Position numbers and translations under genes: made by a program. Under the pieces are notes generated by a model. It saw nothing but the letters and a program-made list of their open reading frames with translations, had not been told where the DNA came from and made no database searches. This document shows positions 46,042 to 55,192 of a DNA stretch of 64,000 nucleotides, in pieces (positions within the stretch are counted from its first letter, which is position 1; every line of letters starts with the position of its first letter). The stretch is from Gabonibacter massiliensis (lineage in GTDB: Bacteria; Bacteroidota; Bacteroidia; Bacteroidales; Marinifilaceae). The stretch spans positions 2,149,110 to 2,213,109 of the forward strand of contig LN913013.1 of the NCBI GenBank assembly GCA_001487125.1, written 5' to 3'.

Positions 46042-47714
46042 TTATTCTTTAAGTGATAATCATAGGCTGCACAACACTCGGTGGAAAGTTCTCCGATGCT
46101 TTCCGCTTTGGAACTTATTCCGGTTTGTACCATGACAAAATCGATGTATTTTAGTTTTATAGGGGTTCCGTCGCGTTGAACGGCATTACCGATGTCGAAA
46201 CAATCTTTATTTGTTCCGTAGTTATCCACGTATCCCCATTCGTAATCCCGATTATACCAGATTCCTCCGACATTCTCGGTAAGGGGAGCCAGTTTGGTAC
46301 CATATAGGGTATAGCTGTTCCCTTGGATAAACATCGGAAAATAATAGTCCTGGGAGTGGTAGCTATTGATATCCACACTTCCGGTTTTTCCCTCATTGTC
46401 GACCCAAATCACGTTGGCGCGAGTTGCCTTGGGCTTGTAGTAGGTAATGGCGTATTGACGGGTAGTCTGTTCCGGGGTAGCACTTCCTTTCAATTCGTAC
46501 CATGTATCGTTCGGTAATCCGTCTCCGTTTTCATCCTGCATGACCCATACGATAGCCGGTTCGGAATTACCGGAAAAAGCATTTCCATTAATTTCTAAAT
46601 CATATTCGCCTTCTTTGTTCTCCACGCTATGGTCGAAGCCCATGACGATGTATCCCCCGTAAGCCCCGAGGAAGGTGTAACTCTCGTTGGTAAGTATGGA
46701 ACGGGCATCGTTTAAAGCTTGGGTGAAAGTAGAACCGATCTGGTATGAATTGAATTGATTCGGTGCGGGGATATATTCGAAAATGTCGGTTATCTTTGCG
46801 GAACTTGAGGCGGTGATCGTCCGACGATGGGTCTCTTCCGGTTCCGTACAGGTAATATCGGCTTCTGCAAATACTGTTTTTCCCCCCTCTTTTACAGATA
46901 CTTTAAGGCGATAGGTTTTCTGTTGCGTAGGTTCAAAAGTGAAAAATACCGATTTTTCGTTTTGTACGGTTCCGTCTACGCTCCATTCATAAACGGCGTT
47001 TGGGGAAATACCGAATGTGGTCGGAGATAAAACTAATTTTCTCCCTTGAGGAACTGTAAATTTGGGAATCCGGTTATCCGTGGGAATCCGGTAACGGCCG
47101 TCGCTAAAGATCAATTGTGCTTCTATGACGGATAAGACCATCACTTTATTGATGTAAACGGCCTCTCCGTCTTCATTTTTTACGGTCAAAGCCAATTGGT
47201 ATTCTCCTGCTTCGGGTTGATTGAAGATGAGTACGCTGTCCGTACCGGATACTTTTCCGTCTACTCGCCAGAGATAACTGGCACCTTCACTGTTCTCTAC
47301 CGCGGGGGCTATCGGATAATCGATCCCGGCAAACGGGGCAAGGGAACCGATGATGGAGACCACGGGAAGGGCTTTCTCTACGACGGAGATTTTTACCTGT
47401 TTTTCTATACTTCCGTTATCCGCATCCAATCGAAAGTTAACAAAGCTCTCGCCGATTTGCTTGCCGAAGAACAGGAAGGTCGTATCGGTGGAGACGATCT
47501 CACCGTTTATCTTCCAGGAATAGACAGGATTTACGGCATCTTTTATTTTTGCTTTTAACGTGATCTCTTTACCGATTTTGACTTTATATTCTCCACTTCC
47601 GTTATTGAAAGTCACGTCAGGAGAACCGATATGTACCTTATCGTCGTCGGAACAGGATTGAAGGGTTCCGAGGAAAAGGCCCCATAACAAGATGATAAGT
47701 AAGAATTTTTTCAT
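46038..47714 (-). CDS. PKD-like cell-surface lipoprotein in the cobalamin operon
   Basis: The 558-residue protein has a lipoprotein signal (MKKFLLIILLWGLFLGTLQS, then CSDDD). Three PKD/Ig-like repeats follow, each with a Y-x-W-x-V/I-x-G core: YSWKINGE, YLWRVDGK and YEWSVDGT. A C-terminal domain from about 300 on contains AYGGYIVMGFDHSVENKEGE and WVMQDENGDGLPNDTWYEL. Proteins of this layout occur in cobalamin-uptake loci of Bacteroides as far as I know, beside BtuB and BtuG. It lies 13 bases after the BtuG-like gene. Direct B12 binding is not shown. Confidence 0.78.
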   Translation of the reverse strand: MKKFLLIILLWGLFLGTLQSCSDDDKVHIGSPDVTFNNGSGEYKVKIGKEITLKAKIKDAVNPVYSWKINGEIVSTDTTFLFFGKQIGESFVNFRLDADNGSIEKQVKISVVEKALPVVSIIGSLAPFAGIDYPIAPAVENSEGASYLWRVDGKVSGTDSVLIFNQPEAGEYQLALTVKNEDGEAVYINKVMVLSVIEAQLIFSDGRYRIPTDNRIPKFTVPQGRKLVLSPTTFGISPNAVYEWSVDGTVQNEKSVFFTFEPTQQKTYRLKVSVKEGGKTVFAEADITCTEPEETHRRTITASSSAKITDIFEYIPAPNQFNSYQIGSTFTQALNDARSILTNESYTFLGAYGGYIVMGFDHSVENKEGEYDLEINGNAFSGNSEPAIVWVMQDENGDGLPNDTWYELKGSATPEQTTRQYAITYYKPKATRANVIWVDNEGKTGSVDINSYHSQDYYFPMFIQGNSYTLYGTKLAPLTENVGGIWYNRDYEWGYVDNYGTNKDCFDIGNAVQRDGTPIKLKYIDFVMVQTGISSKAESIGELSTECCAAYDYHLKNK

Positions 47715-47727
47715 AATGAGCGATTTT

Positions 47728-48897
47728 TTATTTTAAATCTTTCAATGGTTTTGTGGTAAAAACAAGGTGTGCCGGAATATCTCCTGTGGTCACTTCCCAT
47801 TTTTTCTTTCCGTCCGGGGTGAAACAATAAAGAGTGCCCGGGGTGATATAGTCTTTGGCATCAGAAATGTATATCTCTCTGGTTCTCGGATCTACGGCCA
47901 AAGAGTAGGGGACCTTTATCGATAGTTCCGTTCCGTCCTTGATAAAGTTTCTGGTTACGATACGTTTTGTTTTGGTATTGTATATGGCGTAGGTGACCGT
48001 GTTCTTTTCGGTGATTTTGCTGTATTCCGTGCTGTAGGCGTAAAGCGAATCCCCGCAAAGGTATAGCTCGCTTGCCGGGAAATTCAGAACGTCGGTGACG
48101 ATGTCTTTTCTCGGATCGATGACATAGGTGTTGGAGTGTATGTTTTTATAGTCTCCCCGGGAGGTAACATAGATATTGGCATTCCGGTCGATTTTCATCC
48201 GGTGGAGGTTGATGGCTACCGGAATTTTTTTAATCTCTTTAAAACTGTTCAGGTCGATGACCGATACCGTATTGTCGTAGTTGGGAACGCGATACCCTCC
48301 GGAGTTGGCCGCGTATAGTTTATTTCCCGCAATAACCATCTCTTCCGGTTGATACCCCACGGAACAGGAGTCGAGTATTTGCAGGGTAGCCGTATCCACT
48401 TTGGCTACATACCCTAACCGGGCGTTGGGATCTATTTCTATTTTTCCGGCATAAGAGCTGACATAGGCGTATCCTTTGTCGAATACGATGTATCGGCAAT
48501 TCGGGATAGAAATTGTTCCGATATGCTTGGCCGTATTGACATCCATGACTTCCACCAGATTGGAGGCATTGATAACCGCGTATAATTTGTTTCCGTAAAT
48601 TTGAATGTCGTTTCCTACGTCTCCGAGTTCTTTGACAACCGAAGGATTTCTTTCCGGAAAGATATTTTTATGGTATTTTCCGGTCGTGTAGTCGAAGTAG
48701 TCCAAAGTGGCTTTATTGCTGCCCATATTTCCTTCGTTCAACAGAAAGAATCCCTTAATGGGACCGGAGACCGAATCGCTCGGCGCTACTTGGGTGATAA
48801 CCGAAGAGATGATCTCTTCATCATCGTTCCGGCAGGAAGAGAATATAAAGCTTCCTACCAGAAAGAGTATACCTACATGAATTTTTAGTTTGATCAT
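47728..48897 (-). CDS. btuG: BtuG-like surface cobalamin-binding beta-propeller lipoprotein
   Basis: The 389-residue lipoprotein (MIKLKIHVGILFLVGSFIFS, then SCRNDDEE) has repeating beta-propeller blades of YncE type: YGNKLYAVINASNLVEVMD, DKGYAYVSSYAGKIEID, AGNKLYAANSGG and DRNANIYVTSRGDY. FFLLNEGNMGSNKATLDYFD near residue 50 is typical of BtuG. In Bacteroides, BtuG binds B12 very tightly and sits on the BtuB barrel as a lid. It lies 28 bases downstream of the TonB receptor gene, the expected arrangement, and behind the cobalamin riboswitch. Confidence 0.86.
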   Translation of the reverse strand: MIKLKIHVGILFLVGSFIFSSCRNDDEEIISSVITQVAPSDSVSGPIKGFFLLNEGNMGSNKATLDYFDYTTGKYHKNIFPERNPSVVKELGDVGNDIQIYGNKLYAVINASNLVEVMDVNTAKHIGTISIPNCRYIVFDKGYAYVSSYAGKIEIDPNARLGYVAKVDTATLQILDSCSVGYQPEEMVIAGNKLYAANSGGYRVPNYDNTVSVIDLNSFKEIKKIPVAINLHRMKIDRNANIYVTSRGDYKNIHSNTYVIDPRKDIVTDVLNFPASELYLCGDSLYAYSTEYSKITEKNTVTYAIYNTKTKRIVTRNFIKDGTELSIKVPYSLAVDPRTREIYISDAKDYITPGTLYCFTPDGKKKWEVTTGDIPAHLVFTTKPLKDLK

Positions 48898-48925
48898 ACT
48901 TTAAAAGATTAAAGGTTTATTTGTA

Positions 48926-50932
48926 TCAGATTTCTATATTGATCGTAAACTTTACGTTGGTACCCGGCATGGGATAACACTCCACGACCTCGTATTGTTG
49001 ATTCAGCAGGTTATTGATTTCTGCCGTCAATCGGATTTTTGCCTTCTTCCACAGAAATGTTTTGGAAGCCGAAAGATCGTTTGTATACCACTCTTTGGCT
49101 TTGTTTTCAGGAATATTGGCGCTCGATTCGTAACGTTTTCCAGTATAGATGAAGCTGTAGTTCAAATCCCAGCTTTTATAACTGCCGTTCAGGATTGCGG
49201 ATCCGCTATGCCAGGGAATATAGGGGATCTGATCTCCGTAAAAAGGACTTCCCGGTTTACTGAAATCCTGTGCCTTCTGGTAGGTATAGTTTATTCGGGT
49301 ATCGAGCAACCAATGACGTTTGAAATTCCATTGCGATTGTAAGGCAACATCCACTCCTCGAATTTCGACCTCTCCCAAATTGATCATTGTCCAGCGAAAT
49401 TGGTTGGAGGTCGGAATGGCGATGATTTTATCGGTTACTTCGTTATAGTAGCCGTCGACTTGAATTTCTAAACTTTTTAGTGCCGAAGAGGTAAACTGGC
49501 GGGCATAGGTGATACCGAAATCGTATTGGATCGTGTATTCCGGAGCCAGATTTTTGTTCCCGATAAAGGTATAATACAGATCATTCAGGGTGGGCATCCT
49601 GAATATTCGTTTGTAAAATGCCCTGAAATTCAAATCTTTTTCCTCCCAGGGTTGCCAGGAAAGGATAATGGTGGGGGTATACTTTTGTTTACTGTCTGCA
49701 GCTGCATTTGTAACGCGAGTTTTATCATTGACGAAGGTACCCAGTAGACTTGCCTGTATGTTCAAACGCTGGAAATTAATAGCCGTAGCCAGTGCGATTA
49801 AGCCCGTGTAACGGGTAGGATAGACAAAATCGACGAGGTCTGCATTCAATTTATTCCATTGGAAATCGGCAGATAAATTTAGATTCCATCCGGGAAGAAC
49901 GTTGAACAGGTTGGCGGAAGAAAGATATACCTCTTGTTGGCGATAGTGGTTGTTTACATACATCGTAGAAGCGTCCAAGCGGGGATCGGAGAGATAATGC
50001 AGGTAATCGTAAGCGTATTTGCCGTTGATAAGCATGCTGTAACGGTTGAAGTACTTTTTAAAAGAGCCTTGTAGAAAAAAATTGGAATCCCATTGTCGAT
50101 CCTGATTTTTAAATTTTCCGGGCTCTTCACGTACCGAGGCTCCGGGATATCCTCTTTCCGAATGATAGAAATAAGTTTTTGCTTTCCATTCTCCCTCTTT
50201 GAGCTTGCCGAAAAGACCGTATTCTGCTCGAATGGCGTATACATCCCCGTTCTTACGTATTTCAGTGGTATCGTAACCGTTTTTCTTCCGGTAACTGAAT
50301 TTGTATTTTCCGTTGGTATACATGTATTCTGCACTTAATGAACCGTCGATATTTTTACCGAGTCGGTTTTCCAGCAGAAAGGAGGGATTGGCCAACCCGA
50401 AGGAACCGGTCTTAAAGGTAAATTTGGCATTGTATTTTTTCCCGGGATTGAATCGGGGGATCCTGGAGACCATATAAATGGATCCGGCTGAACCGAAGTC
50501 TTTGGCCGATTGGAAAATGGCGCTTCGTTGTCCGTTGTATAATGAAATGGACTCCATATTGTCCAACGAAAAACGTCCTAAATCGATAATTCCGTTTTGG
50601 GCATTTCCCAACTCGATCCCGTCATAGAAAACTCCGACGTGTTGAGTACCCATACTCCGGATATTAACGGTTTTCAACCCTCCGATTCCCCCGTAATCTT
50701 TAATTTGTACTCCGGAAAAATAGCGTAAAGCATCAGCGACAGAGTGGACGCTTAATTTTTGTAAAGTAGCTCCGGATAAAATTTGGACGGGAATGATCTC
50801 TTTTTGTATCTGCTTGGCGGAAACAACGGCTTCCTTTATATGATACATTTTAGTTGTGTCCTGCTGTTGGGCATAAATTCCCGGTGTCGTCAACAACCAT
50901 AAATTCAGAGCGATAAGATGCGAATAATTCAT
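48926..50932 (-). CDS. btuB: TonB-dependent cobalamin receptor BtuB
   Basis: This outer-membrane barrel takes up B12 using TonB energy. The 668-residue protein has a signal peptide ending near GIYAQ, a TonB-box region and a plug domain (SVADALRYFSGVQIKDYGGI, NIRSMGTQHVGVFYDGIELG). A barrel from about 180 on has alternating aromatic strands, with a TonB-C region near NDLYYTFIGNKNLAPE. It lacks the carboxypeptidase-like N-domain of SusC proteins. It is the first gene after the second riboswitch and is followed by the BtuG-like lid. Confidence 0.92.
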   Translation of the reverse strand: MNYSHLIALNLWLLTTPGIYAQQQDTTKMYHIKEAVVSAKQIQKEIIPVQILSGATLQKLSVHSVADALRYFSGVQIKDYGGIGGLKTVNIRSMGTQHVGVFYDGIELGNAQNGIIDLGRFSLDNMESISLYNGQRSAIFQSAKDFGSAGSIYMVSRIPRFNPGKKYNAKFTFKTGSFGLANPSFLLENRLGKNIDGSLSAEYMYTNGKYKFSYRKKNGYDTTEIRKNGDVYAIRAEYGLFGKLKEGEWKAKTYFYHSERGYPGASVREEPGKFKNQDRQWDSNFFLQGSFKKYFNRYSMLINGKYAYDYLHYLSDPRLDASTMYVNNHYRQQEVYLSSANLFNVLPGWNLNLSADFQWNKLNADLVDFVYPTRYTGLIALATAINFQRLNIQASLLGTFVNDKTRVTNAAADSKQKYTPTIILSWQPWEEKDLNFRAFYKRIFRMPTLNDLYYTFIGNKNLAPEYTIQYDFGITYARQFTSSALKSLEIQVDGYYNEVTDKIIAIPTSNQFRWTMINLGEVEIRGVDVALQSQWNFKRHWLLDTRINYTYQKAQDFSKPGSPFYGDQIPYIPWHSGSAILNGSYKSWDLNYSFIYTGKRYESSANIPENKAKEWYTNDLSASKTFLWKKAKIRLTAEINNLLNQQYEVVECYPMPGTNVKFTINIEI

Positions 50933-51084
50933 TTTTAGCTGTCATTAAAGTAATAAACAGCCTTCTGGAGAATATCCTGCGGTACAAATAACGAAGTTAC
51001 TCTTTTGTCGTAAAGAATAAATCGGATAATGTTCACGTTTATATCCAAGCTCTACTCCCAGAAAGCTTCAGATTATAACGATAT

Positions 51085-51270
51085 TGGCAGGTCTTCTGAC
51101 TTACTCCGTTTTCAAACGCCCTTCCCATTTCATGTCGAAACAGTGGATGTGAGTATTGTTCGAAAATTTCGGTGGAGCTTACAGCAGCGGGTCTGTTCAG
51201 GATTCTCACCTGATTCCCTTTTCACCACCTTCCGTAAAACGAAAGGTGACACCAAAATCGATTGTTTAAT
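51085..51270 (-). ncRNA. Cobalamin riboswitch controlling the btu operon
   Basis: Read on the minus strand the leader shows the AGGGAATC block, GCTGTAAGC, CCACTG, GGGAAGG and the B12 box AGTCAGAAGACCTGCC (complement of 51086-51101). It heads an eight-gene unit from btuB to btuD. A strong promoter lies just upstream. Confidence 0.95.
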
Positions 51271-51276
51271 CGGGTG

Positions 51277-51307
51277 CAAAATTAGATAGTATTTAGTAAT
51301 AAACAAA
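51277..51307 (-). promoter_or_regulatory. Bacteroidota promoter of the btu operon
   Basis: On the minus strand TTTG (51304-51307) and TAATTTTG (51277-51284) are exactly 19 bases apart, a full match to TTTG-N19-TAnnTTTG. Transcription should start near 51270. Confidence 0.8.
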
Positions 51308-51439
51308 TAATACTTTATTTTTAATACGAAATATATAAGATAATACGTTATTTTCCGAAAATAATTGCCGGAATAGGACGTTGATTTTTAGCTATATGTA
51401 TTGGATAAGAATAAAAAAGGGTAAATGAAATAAAATATT

Positions 51440-51447
51440 TATTTTTG
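51440..51447 (+). promoter_or_regulatory. -7 element for the corrinoid adenosyltransferase gene
   Basis: TATTTTTG fits TAnnTTTG, 42 bases before ATG 51489 but only 12 before ATG 51459, which favours the later start. Confidence 0.45.
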
Positions 51448-51488
51448 TTCACTGTGATATGAGAGACTCTATTTATAAATATAGTGGA

Positions 51489-52004
51489 ATGATGGAAAAA
51501 AGAGGATATATTCAGGTGTATACCGGAAACGGTAAAGGGAAAACAACAGCTGCATTCGGACTTGCCGTGAGGGCCTTATGTGCTGGTAAAAGGGTCTTTA
51601 TCGGACAGTTTGTCAAAAGTATGAAATACCACGAGACCCAAATAGAATCTTTGTTTGATCGGTTGGAGATCCGTCAGTTCGGACGAGGATGTTTTATTAA
51701 ACATGATCCGTCAGAAATGGATATGGCTCGTAAAGGACTTAAAGAGTGTACAAAAAAATTAAGTTCCGGAGAATATGATGTGGTTATCTTGGATGAGTTG
51801 ACCATAGCCCTTTATTATCGATTATTAACGGAGGAGGAGGTACTGAAAGCCTTGCGAAAGAAAGCGATCGCTACGGAAGTGGTTGTTACGGGCCGCTATG
51901 CTTCGGCAACCTTGACGGAATTTGCGGACTTAGTAACGGAGATGCAGGAGGTAAAGCATTATTATACCCGGGGCGTTTTGTCCAGAGAAGGTATTGATCG
52001 TTAG
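51489..52004 (+). CDS. cobO: Cob(I)alamin adenosyltransferase (CobO/BtuR type)
   Basis: The enzyme transfers the 5'-deoxyadenosyl group from ATP to cob(I)alamin, making the coenzyme needed by NrdJ and by methylmalonyl-CoA mutase. The P-loop GNGKGKTTAA follows GYIQVYT directly, and DVVILDELTIAL is the Walker-B-like strand. ATG 51489 (MMEKRGYIQVYTG) gives 171 residues; ATG 51459 would add ten. It is divergent from the btu operon and ends 2 bases from the end of the convergent marC gene. No riboswitch is seen in front of it. Confidence 0.92.
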   Translation: MMEKRGYIQVYTGNGKGKTTAAFGLAVRALCAGKRVFIGQFVKSMKYHETQIESLFDRLEIRQFGRGCFIKHDPSEMDMARKGLKECTKKLSSGEYDVVILDELTIALYYRLLTEEEVLKALRKKAIATEVVVTGRYASATLTEFADLVTEMQEVKHYYTRGVLSREGIDR

Positions 52005-52006
52005 GC

Positions 52007-52594
52007 TCAGGAAAAAGAGTTAAGCAGACTTGTCAGGTTACTCGTAAATAGTTTTACGGACATGGCAAGCAGTATGATACCGAAAAATTTACGGAGAATA
52101 TATACGCCTCCTTTACCGATCAGACGTTCTACCAAGGTTACGTTCTTTAATACGATATAGACTACTACCATATTTAAAATAACGGCAATAATGATGTTAG
52201 CGATATGACATTCTGCTCGGAGAGACAAGGTTGTCGTGAGGGCGCCGGCACCGGCTACCAAAGGAAAGACAACGGGAACGATGGTGGCAGAGCCGCCGGG
52301 TCCGTCGTTACGGAAAACTTCGATACTAAATGTCATTTCAATAGCTAACACAAAAAGTACTAAAGCTCCGGCAATAGCGAAAGAGGAGATATCGATATTG
52401 AACAATTTTAGTAATGCGTCCCCGGCAAAAAGGAAGGTGATAAAAATAACCAAGGAAATTCCGGCTGCTTTTTCCGCATTGACCTTGTTCCCGTTGCTAT
52501 TCAGATTTATAATAATAGGTGTGGAACCCGTGATGTCAATGACGGCAAACAACACCATAAAGGCCGTAAAAATTTCTTTAAAACTTAATTCCAT
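52007..52594 (-). CDS. MarC family integral membrane protein
   Basis: The 195-residue inner-membrane protein has six hydrophobic helices and the family segments AVIDITGSTPIIINLNSNG near the start and VVFPLVAGAGALTTTLSL in the middle. The role of MarC proteins is unknown; the old antibiotic-resistance claim is not supported in E. coli. It follows the 4-hydroxybutyrate operon by 112 bases containing a large hairpin, so it is probably transcribed only in part with it. Its end is 2 bases from the end of the convergent adenosyltransferase gene. Confidence 0.88.
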   Translation of the reverse strand: MELSFKEIFTAFMVLFAVIDITGSTPIIINLNSNGNKVNAEKAAGISLVIFITFLFAGDALLKLFNIDISSFAIAGALVLFVLAIEMTFSIEVFRNDGPGGSATIVPVVFPLVAGAGALTTTLSLRAECHIANIIIAVILNMVVVYIVLKNVTLVERLIGKGGVYILRKFFGIILLAMSVKLFTSNLTSLLNSFS

Positions 52595-52610
52595 GTATTA
52601 ACTTATTAAA

Positions 52611-52690
52611 AACTTGCAGGGTACAAGACTGTTTTGATTAATGAAACCAACTCGAACCTTGTGAAAACAGTCATTTTGTACCTCTGCAAA
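52611..52690 (-). terminator. Long imperfect hairpin after the 4-hydroxybutyrate operon
   Basis: Left arm 52614-52635 and right arm 52664-52689 pair over about 20 bases with small bulges. On the minus strand the hairpin ends in GTTTTTAATAAG, consistent with termination after the succinate semialdehyde dehydrogenase gene. The 28-base loop is larger than usual. Confidence 0.6.
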
Positions 52691-52705
52691 TTTACAATTA
52701 TTTTT

Positions 52706-54058
52706 TTAATTCCATATCTCTTCATCGGAAGGTACATGTATACGCGTGGACAGAGGTGCGATCCGGGTGATATTCAATAAATGTTTATAAGTGAAGTTTT
52801 CTGAGATCGAGTTATTTCCCCAACTTCCGCAACCTAAAGTGTTTGTAACGGGTAGCCCGTTTTGTATGGAGCCTCCAGCCGTCGTGGCACAAGGTGCGTT
52901 AACGATAAGTCTGGATACGGAGAGTTCCGTGCCGGCCTTAATGATATTTGCCTGATTCATGGAGTGGATTCCTGCCGTGTGTCCGTTTCCTTCCATAAAA
53001 AGATTGGTTTTTGCGATTTGGATGGCTTCGTCGAAATATTCGTAGGGGAAAGCTGCCATGACCGGACACATCTTCTCTTTACATATGGGATCGTCGTGTC
53101 CGATACCGTGAGCTTCTACGACTATAACCCGGGTATTTTTCGGGATTGATATACCTGCTTTTTTGGCAATGGTTTGTGTGGATTGTCCTACGATGTCCCG
53201 GGCGATATGATTATCTTCAAAAATGGCATGAATGATTTTATCTCTGTCTTTTTCCGGGACAAGGTAAGCACCATGTTTTTGGAAAGCTTTCATCACATTC
53301 TCTCTCTCCTCTTTGGGATAGATGAAACTTTGTTCTCCCGAGCAGATAATGCCATTGTCAAAAGAACGTCCCGTGATGATTTTTTCTGCAGTGACATCCC
53401 AATCGATATTACGGTCTAAAATAACTTGCACGTTTCCGGCACCTACTCCAAAAGAGGGTTTCCCGGAAGAGTAAGCGGATTTTACCATGGGCATTCCGCC
53501 TGTAGCTACGACGACATCACAGGCTTCCATTAACTCGCAGGTCTTTTCGATCGTGGGGTCTTCTATCACCTGAACCAGGTTTTCAGGTACTTCCAAAGGT
53601 ATGATGGCATCGATGATCAATTTTACAGCAGCCGAAGAACATTGTTTTGCTTTGGGATGAGGGGCGATGATGATGGCGTTTTTAGTTTTTAAGGCAAACA
53701 TGATTTTTGACATCGGCGTAACTACCGGATTGGTCATGGGGGTTATTCCGGCTACGACTCCTATAGGTTTTGCTATTTCTATCAGATTGGTCTTTTCATC
53801 TATACTTAAGATTCCCATGGATTTTTTTCCCCTGAGGTTATACCATACTCCTTTGGCTTTATTTTTATTTTTGGCGACCTTATCGGCGTATACTCCCATT
53901 TGGGTTTCGGCTATCGTGAGTCGAGCCAGCTCTTCGGCATGGTCGAAGATGGTACGTGCCGCTACTTTAATGACCTGATCCACTCCTTCCTGATCAAAGC
54001 GATCGGCATAAATGGTTTGCGCCTTACGGGCTTTTTCTATCATTTCTTTGATTTCCAT
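52706..54058 (-). CDS. sucD: CoA-acylating succinate semialdehyde dehydrogenase (SucD-like)
   Basis: The enzyme reduces succinyl-CoA to succinate semialdehyde with NAD(P)H, opening the 4-hydroxybutyrate route. The 450-residue protein has the acylating aldehyde dehydrogenase fold. The catalytic cysteine is Cys239 in FDNGIICSGEQS, with IGVVAGITPMTNPVVTP near residue 100 and GVGAGNVQVI near 204-213. It resembles SucD of Clostridium kluyveri and Porphyromonas gingivalis. It is the last enzyme gene of the riboswitch-headed unit, 11 bases after 4-hydroxybutyrate dehydrogenase. Acetaldehyde or butyraldehyde forms look similar; the operon fixes the call. Confidence 0.9.
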   Translation of the reverse strand: MEIKEMIEKARKAQTIYADRFDQEGVDQVIKVAARTIFDHAEELARLTIAETQMGVYADKVAKNKNKAKGVWYNLRGKKSMGILSIDEKTNLIEIAKPIGVVAGITPMTNPVVTPMSKIMFALKTKNAIIIAPHPKAKQCSSAAVKLIIDAIIPLEVPENLVQVIEDPTIEKTCELMEACDVVVATGGMPMVKSAYSSGKPSFGVGAGNVQVILDRNIDWDVTAEKIITGRSFDNGIICSGEQSFIYPKEERENVMKAFQKHGAYLVPEKDRDKIIHAIFEDNHIARDIVGQSTQTIAKKAGISIPKNTRVIVVEAHGIGHDDPICKEKMCPVMAAFPYEYFDEAIQIAKTNLFMEGNGHTAGIHSMNQANIIKAGTELSVSRLIVNAPCATTAGGSIQNGLPVTNTLGCGSWGNNSISENFTYKHLLNITRIAPLSTRIHVPSDEEIWN

Positions 54059-54069
54059 AATATTCGATT

Positions 54070-55185
54070 TTAATATAATACAGTATATATTTGTTTGATT
54101 TCACTCTTGGTTAATTCCACGTAATTATTTGCCAAAAGACGTTGTTGCGTCTCAAGAACATTATTGGTAAATCTTTCGATTTCATCCTGTTTCATTCCGT
54201 ATGTGTGCAGCGGATTCTTGGAAAGCAGTTTACCGAGTAAGTAGTCTAATTCTTCGTAAACGTGTTTTTCGTCCGAGTGAAGGATTGTTGCCAGTAATGT
54301 ATTCAATTCGCAGATGATACCGTCTGGTTTTTTCTCGTTGTAGAGTTTGAAAACTTCTGTGAAAAATTGGTAATTCGCTTCTCCATGTGGGACATGGTAA
54401 TTTCCGCCTAACGGATATGAAAGAGCATGGACGGCACCTACCCCGGTGTTCCCGAATGCAATTCCGGCATAGTTGCTGGCCGTTAGCATGTCTGCTAAAC
54501 GTGTAAAACGATATTCCGGCCCTTGAGCCGTTATGTGAATGAATACATCCATAATGGTTTTAATGGCAGCCCTACAAAAAAGTTGCGTATATGAATTTGT
54601 ACGAGGAGAGACATAAGATTCAACCGCATGGATAAGAGCGTCGATAGAGCTGTAAATAAAAAAATTATAGGGAAGTCCTTCTAAAAATTCAGGAATAAGA
54701 ACGGCATCGTCAGCCAGAATAGCATCATCTGCTAATCCCATTTTCGTGTGTAAGGATTTGATTTCAGCGATGGAAATATTGGTTACCTCGCTGCCTGTAC
54801 CGCAGGTAGTGGGCAAAATAATCAATTGCTTCTCTTTGATAATGGGAATATGGCGTTGAAAAGCATCCGTTGCATTTGTGAAGTTTCGGATAACGAAAAG
54901 TTTTGAAATGTCGATGACAGTACCTCCTCCGACAGCGATAATTCGGTCATACTCTTTCAGTGAGATCTGTCCGAGTATTTGATTTATCATTTCGTCCGAC
55001 GGTTCTCCTGAGCCGAAATTTTCTTGCATAATAAAGCGACAGGGTAACTGTAGGTTCTTCATATAAGGGGTATACAGGAAATCATTGGTGATTACAAGAT
55101 CTTTTTTTGATAGATCGAACTCTTTTGCAAAATCAGAGAAATGATCAAAATGACTTAATCGGGTTTTTAATTTAAATAATTGCAT
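54070..55185 (-). CDS. 4hbD: 4-Hydroxybutyrate dehydrogenase (iron-containing alcohol dehydrogenase family)
   Basis: The enzyme reduces succinate semialdehyde to 4-hydroxybutyrate with NADH. The 371-residue protein is a group III alcohol dehydrogenase. The cofactor loop AVGGGTVIDISK is near residues 84-95. TTCGTGSEVTNISI follows, and metal ligands lie in SIDALIHAVESYVS and GAVHALSYPLGGNYHVPHG. It lies 7 bases downstream of the CoA-transferase gene and 11 upstream of sucD. The substrate is inferred from the operon. Confidence 0.9.
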   Translation of the reverse strand: MQLFKLKTRLSHFDHFSDFAKEFDLSKKDLVITNDFLYTPYMKNLQLPCRFIMQENFGSGEPSDEMINQILGQISLKEYDRIIAVGGGTVIDISKLFVIRNFTNATDAFQRHIPIIKEKQLIILPTTCGTGSEVTNISIAEIKSLHTKMGLADDAILADDAVLIPEFLEGLPYNFFIYSSIDALIHAVESYVSPRTNSYTQLFCRAAIKTIMDVFIHITAQGPEYRFTRLADMLTASNYAGIAFGNTGVGAVHALSYPLGGNYHVPHGEANYQFFTEVFKLYNEKKPDGIICELNTLLATILHSDEKHVYEELDYLLGKLLSKNPLHTYGMKQDEIERFTNNVLETQQRLLANNYVELTKSEIKQIYTVLY

Positions 55186-55192
55186 GATATTT

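Larger units (their letters stand above)
50933..51488. other. Intergenic region between btuB and the divergent adenosyltransferase
   Basis: The region contains the btuB leader, the cobalamin riboswitch, its promoter, and the promoter of the adenosyltransferase. The btuB leader between riboswitch and ATG is about 150 bases with only a weak AAGCT/AGCTT hairpin. Confidence 0.7.
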
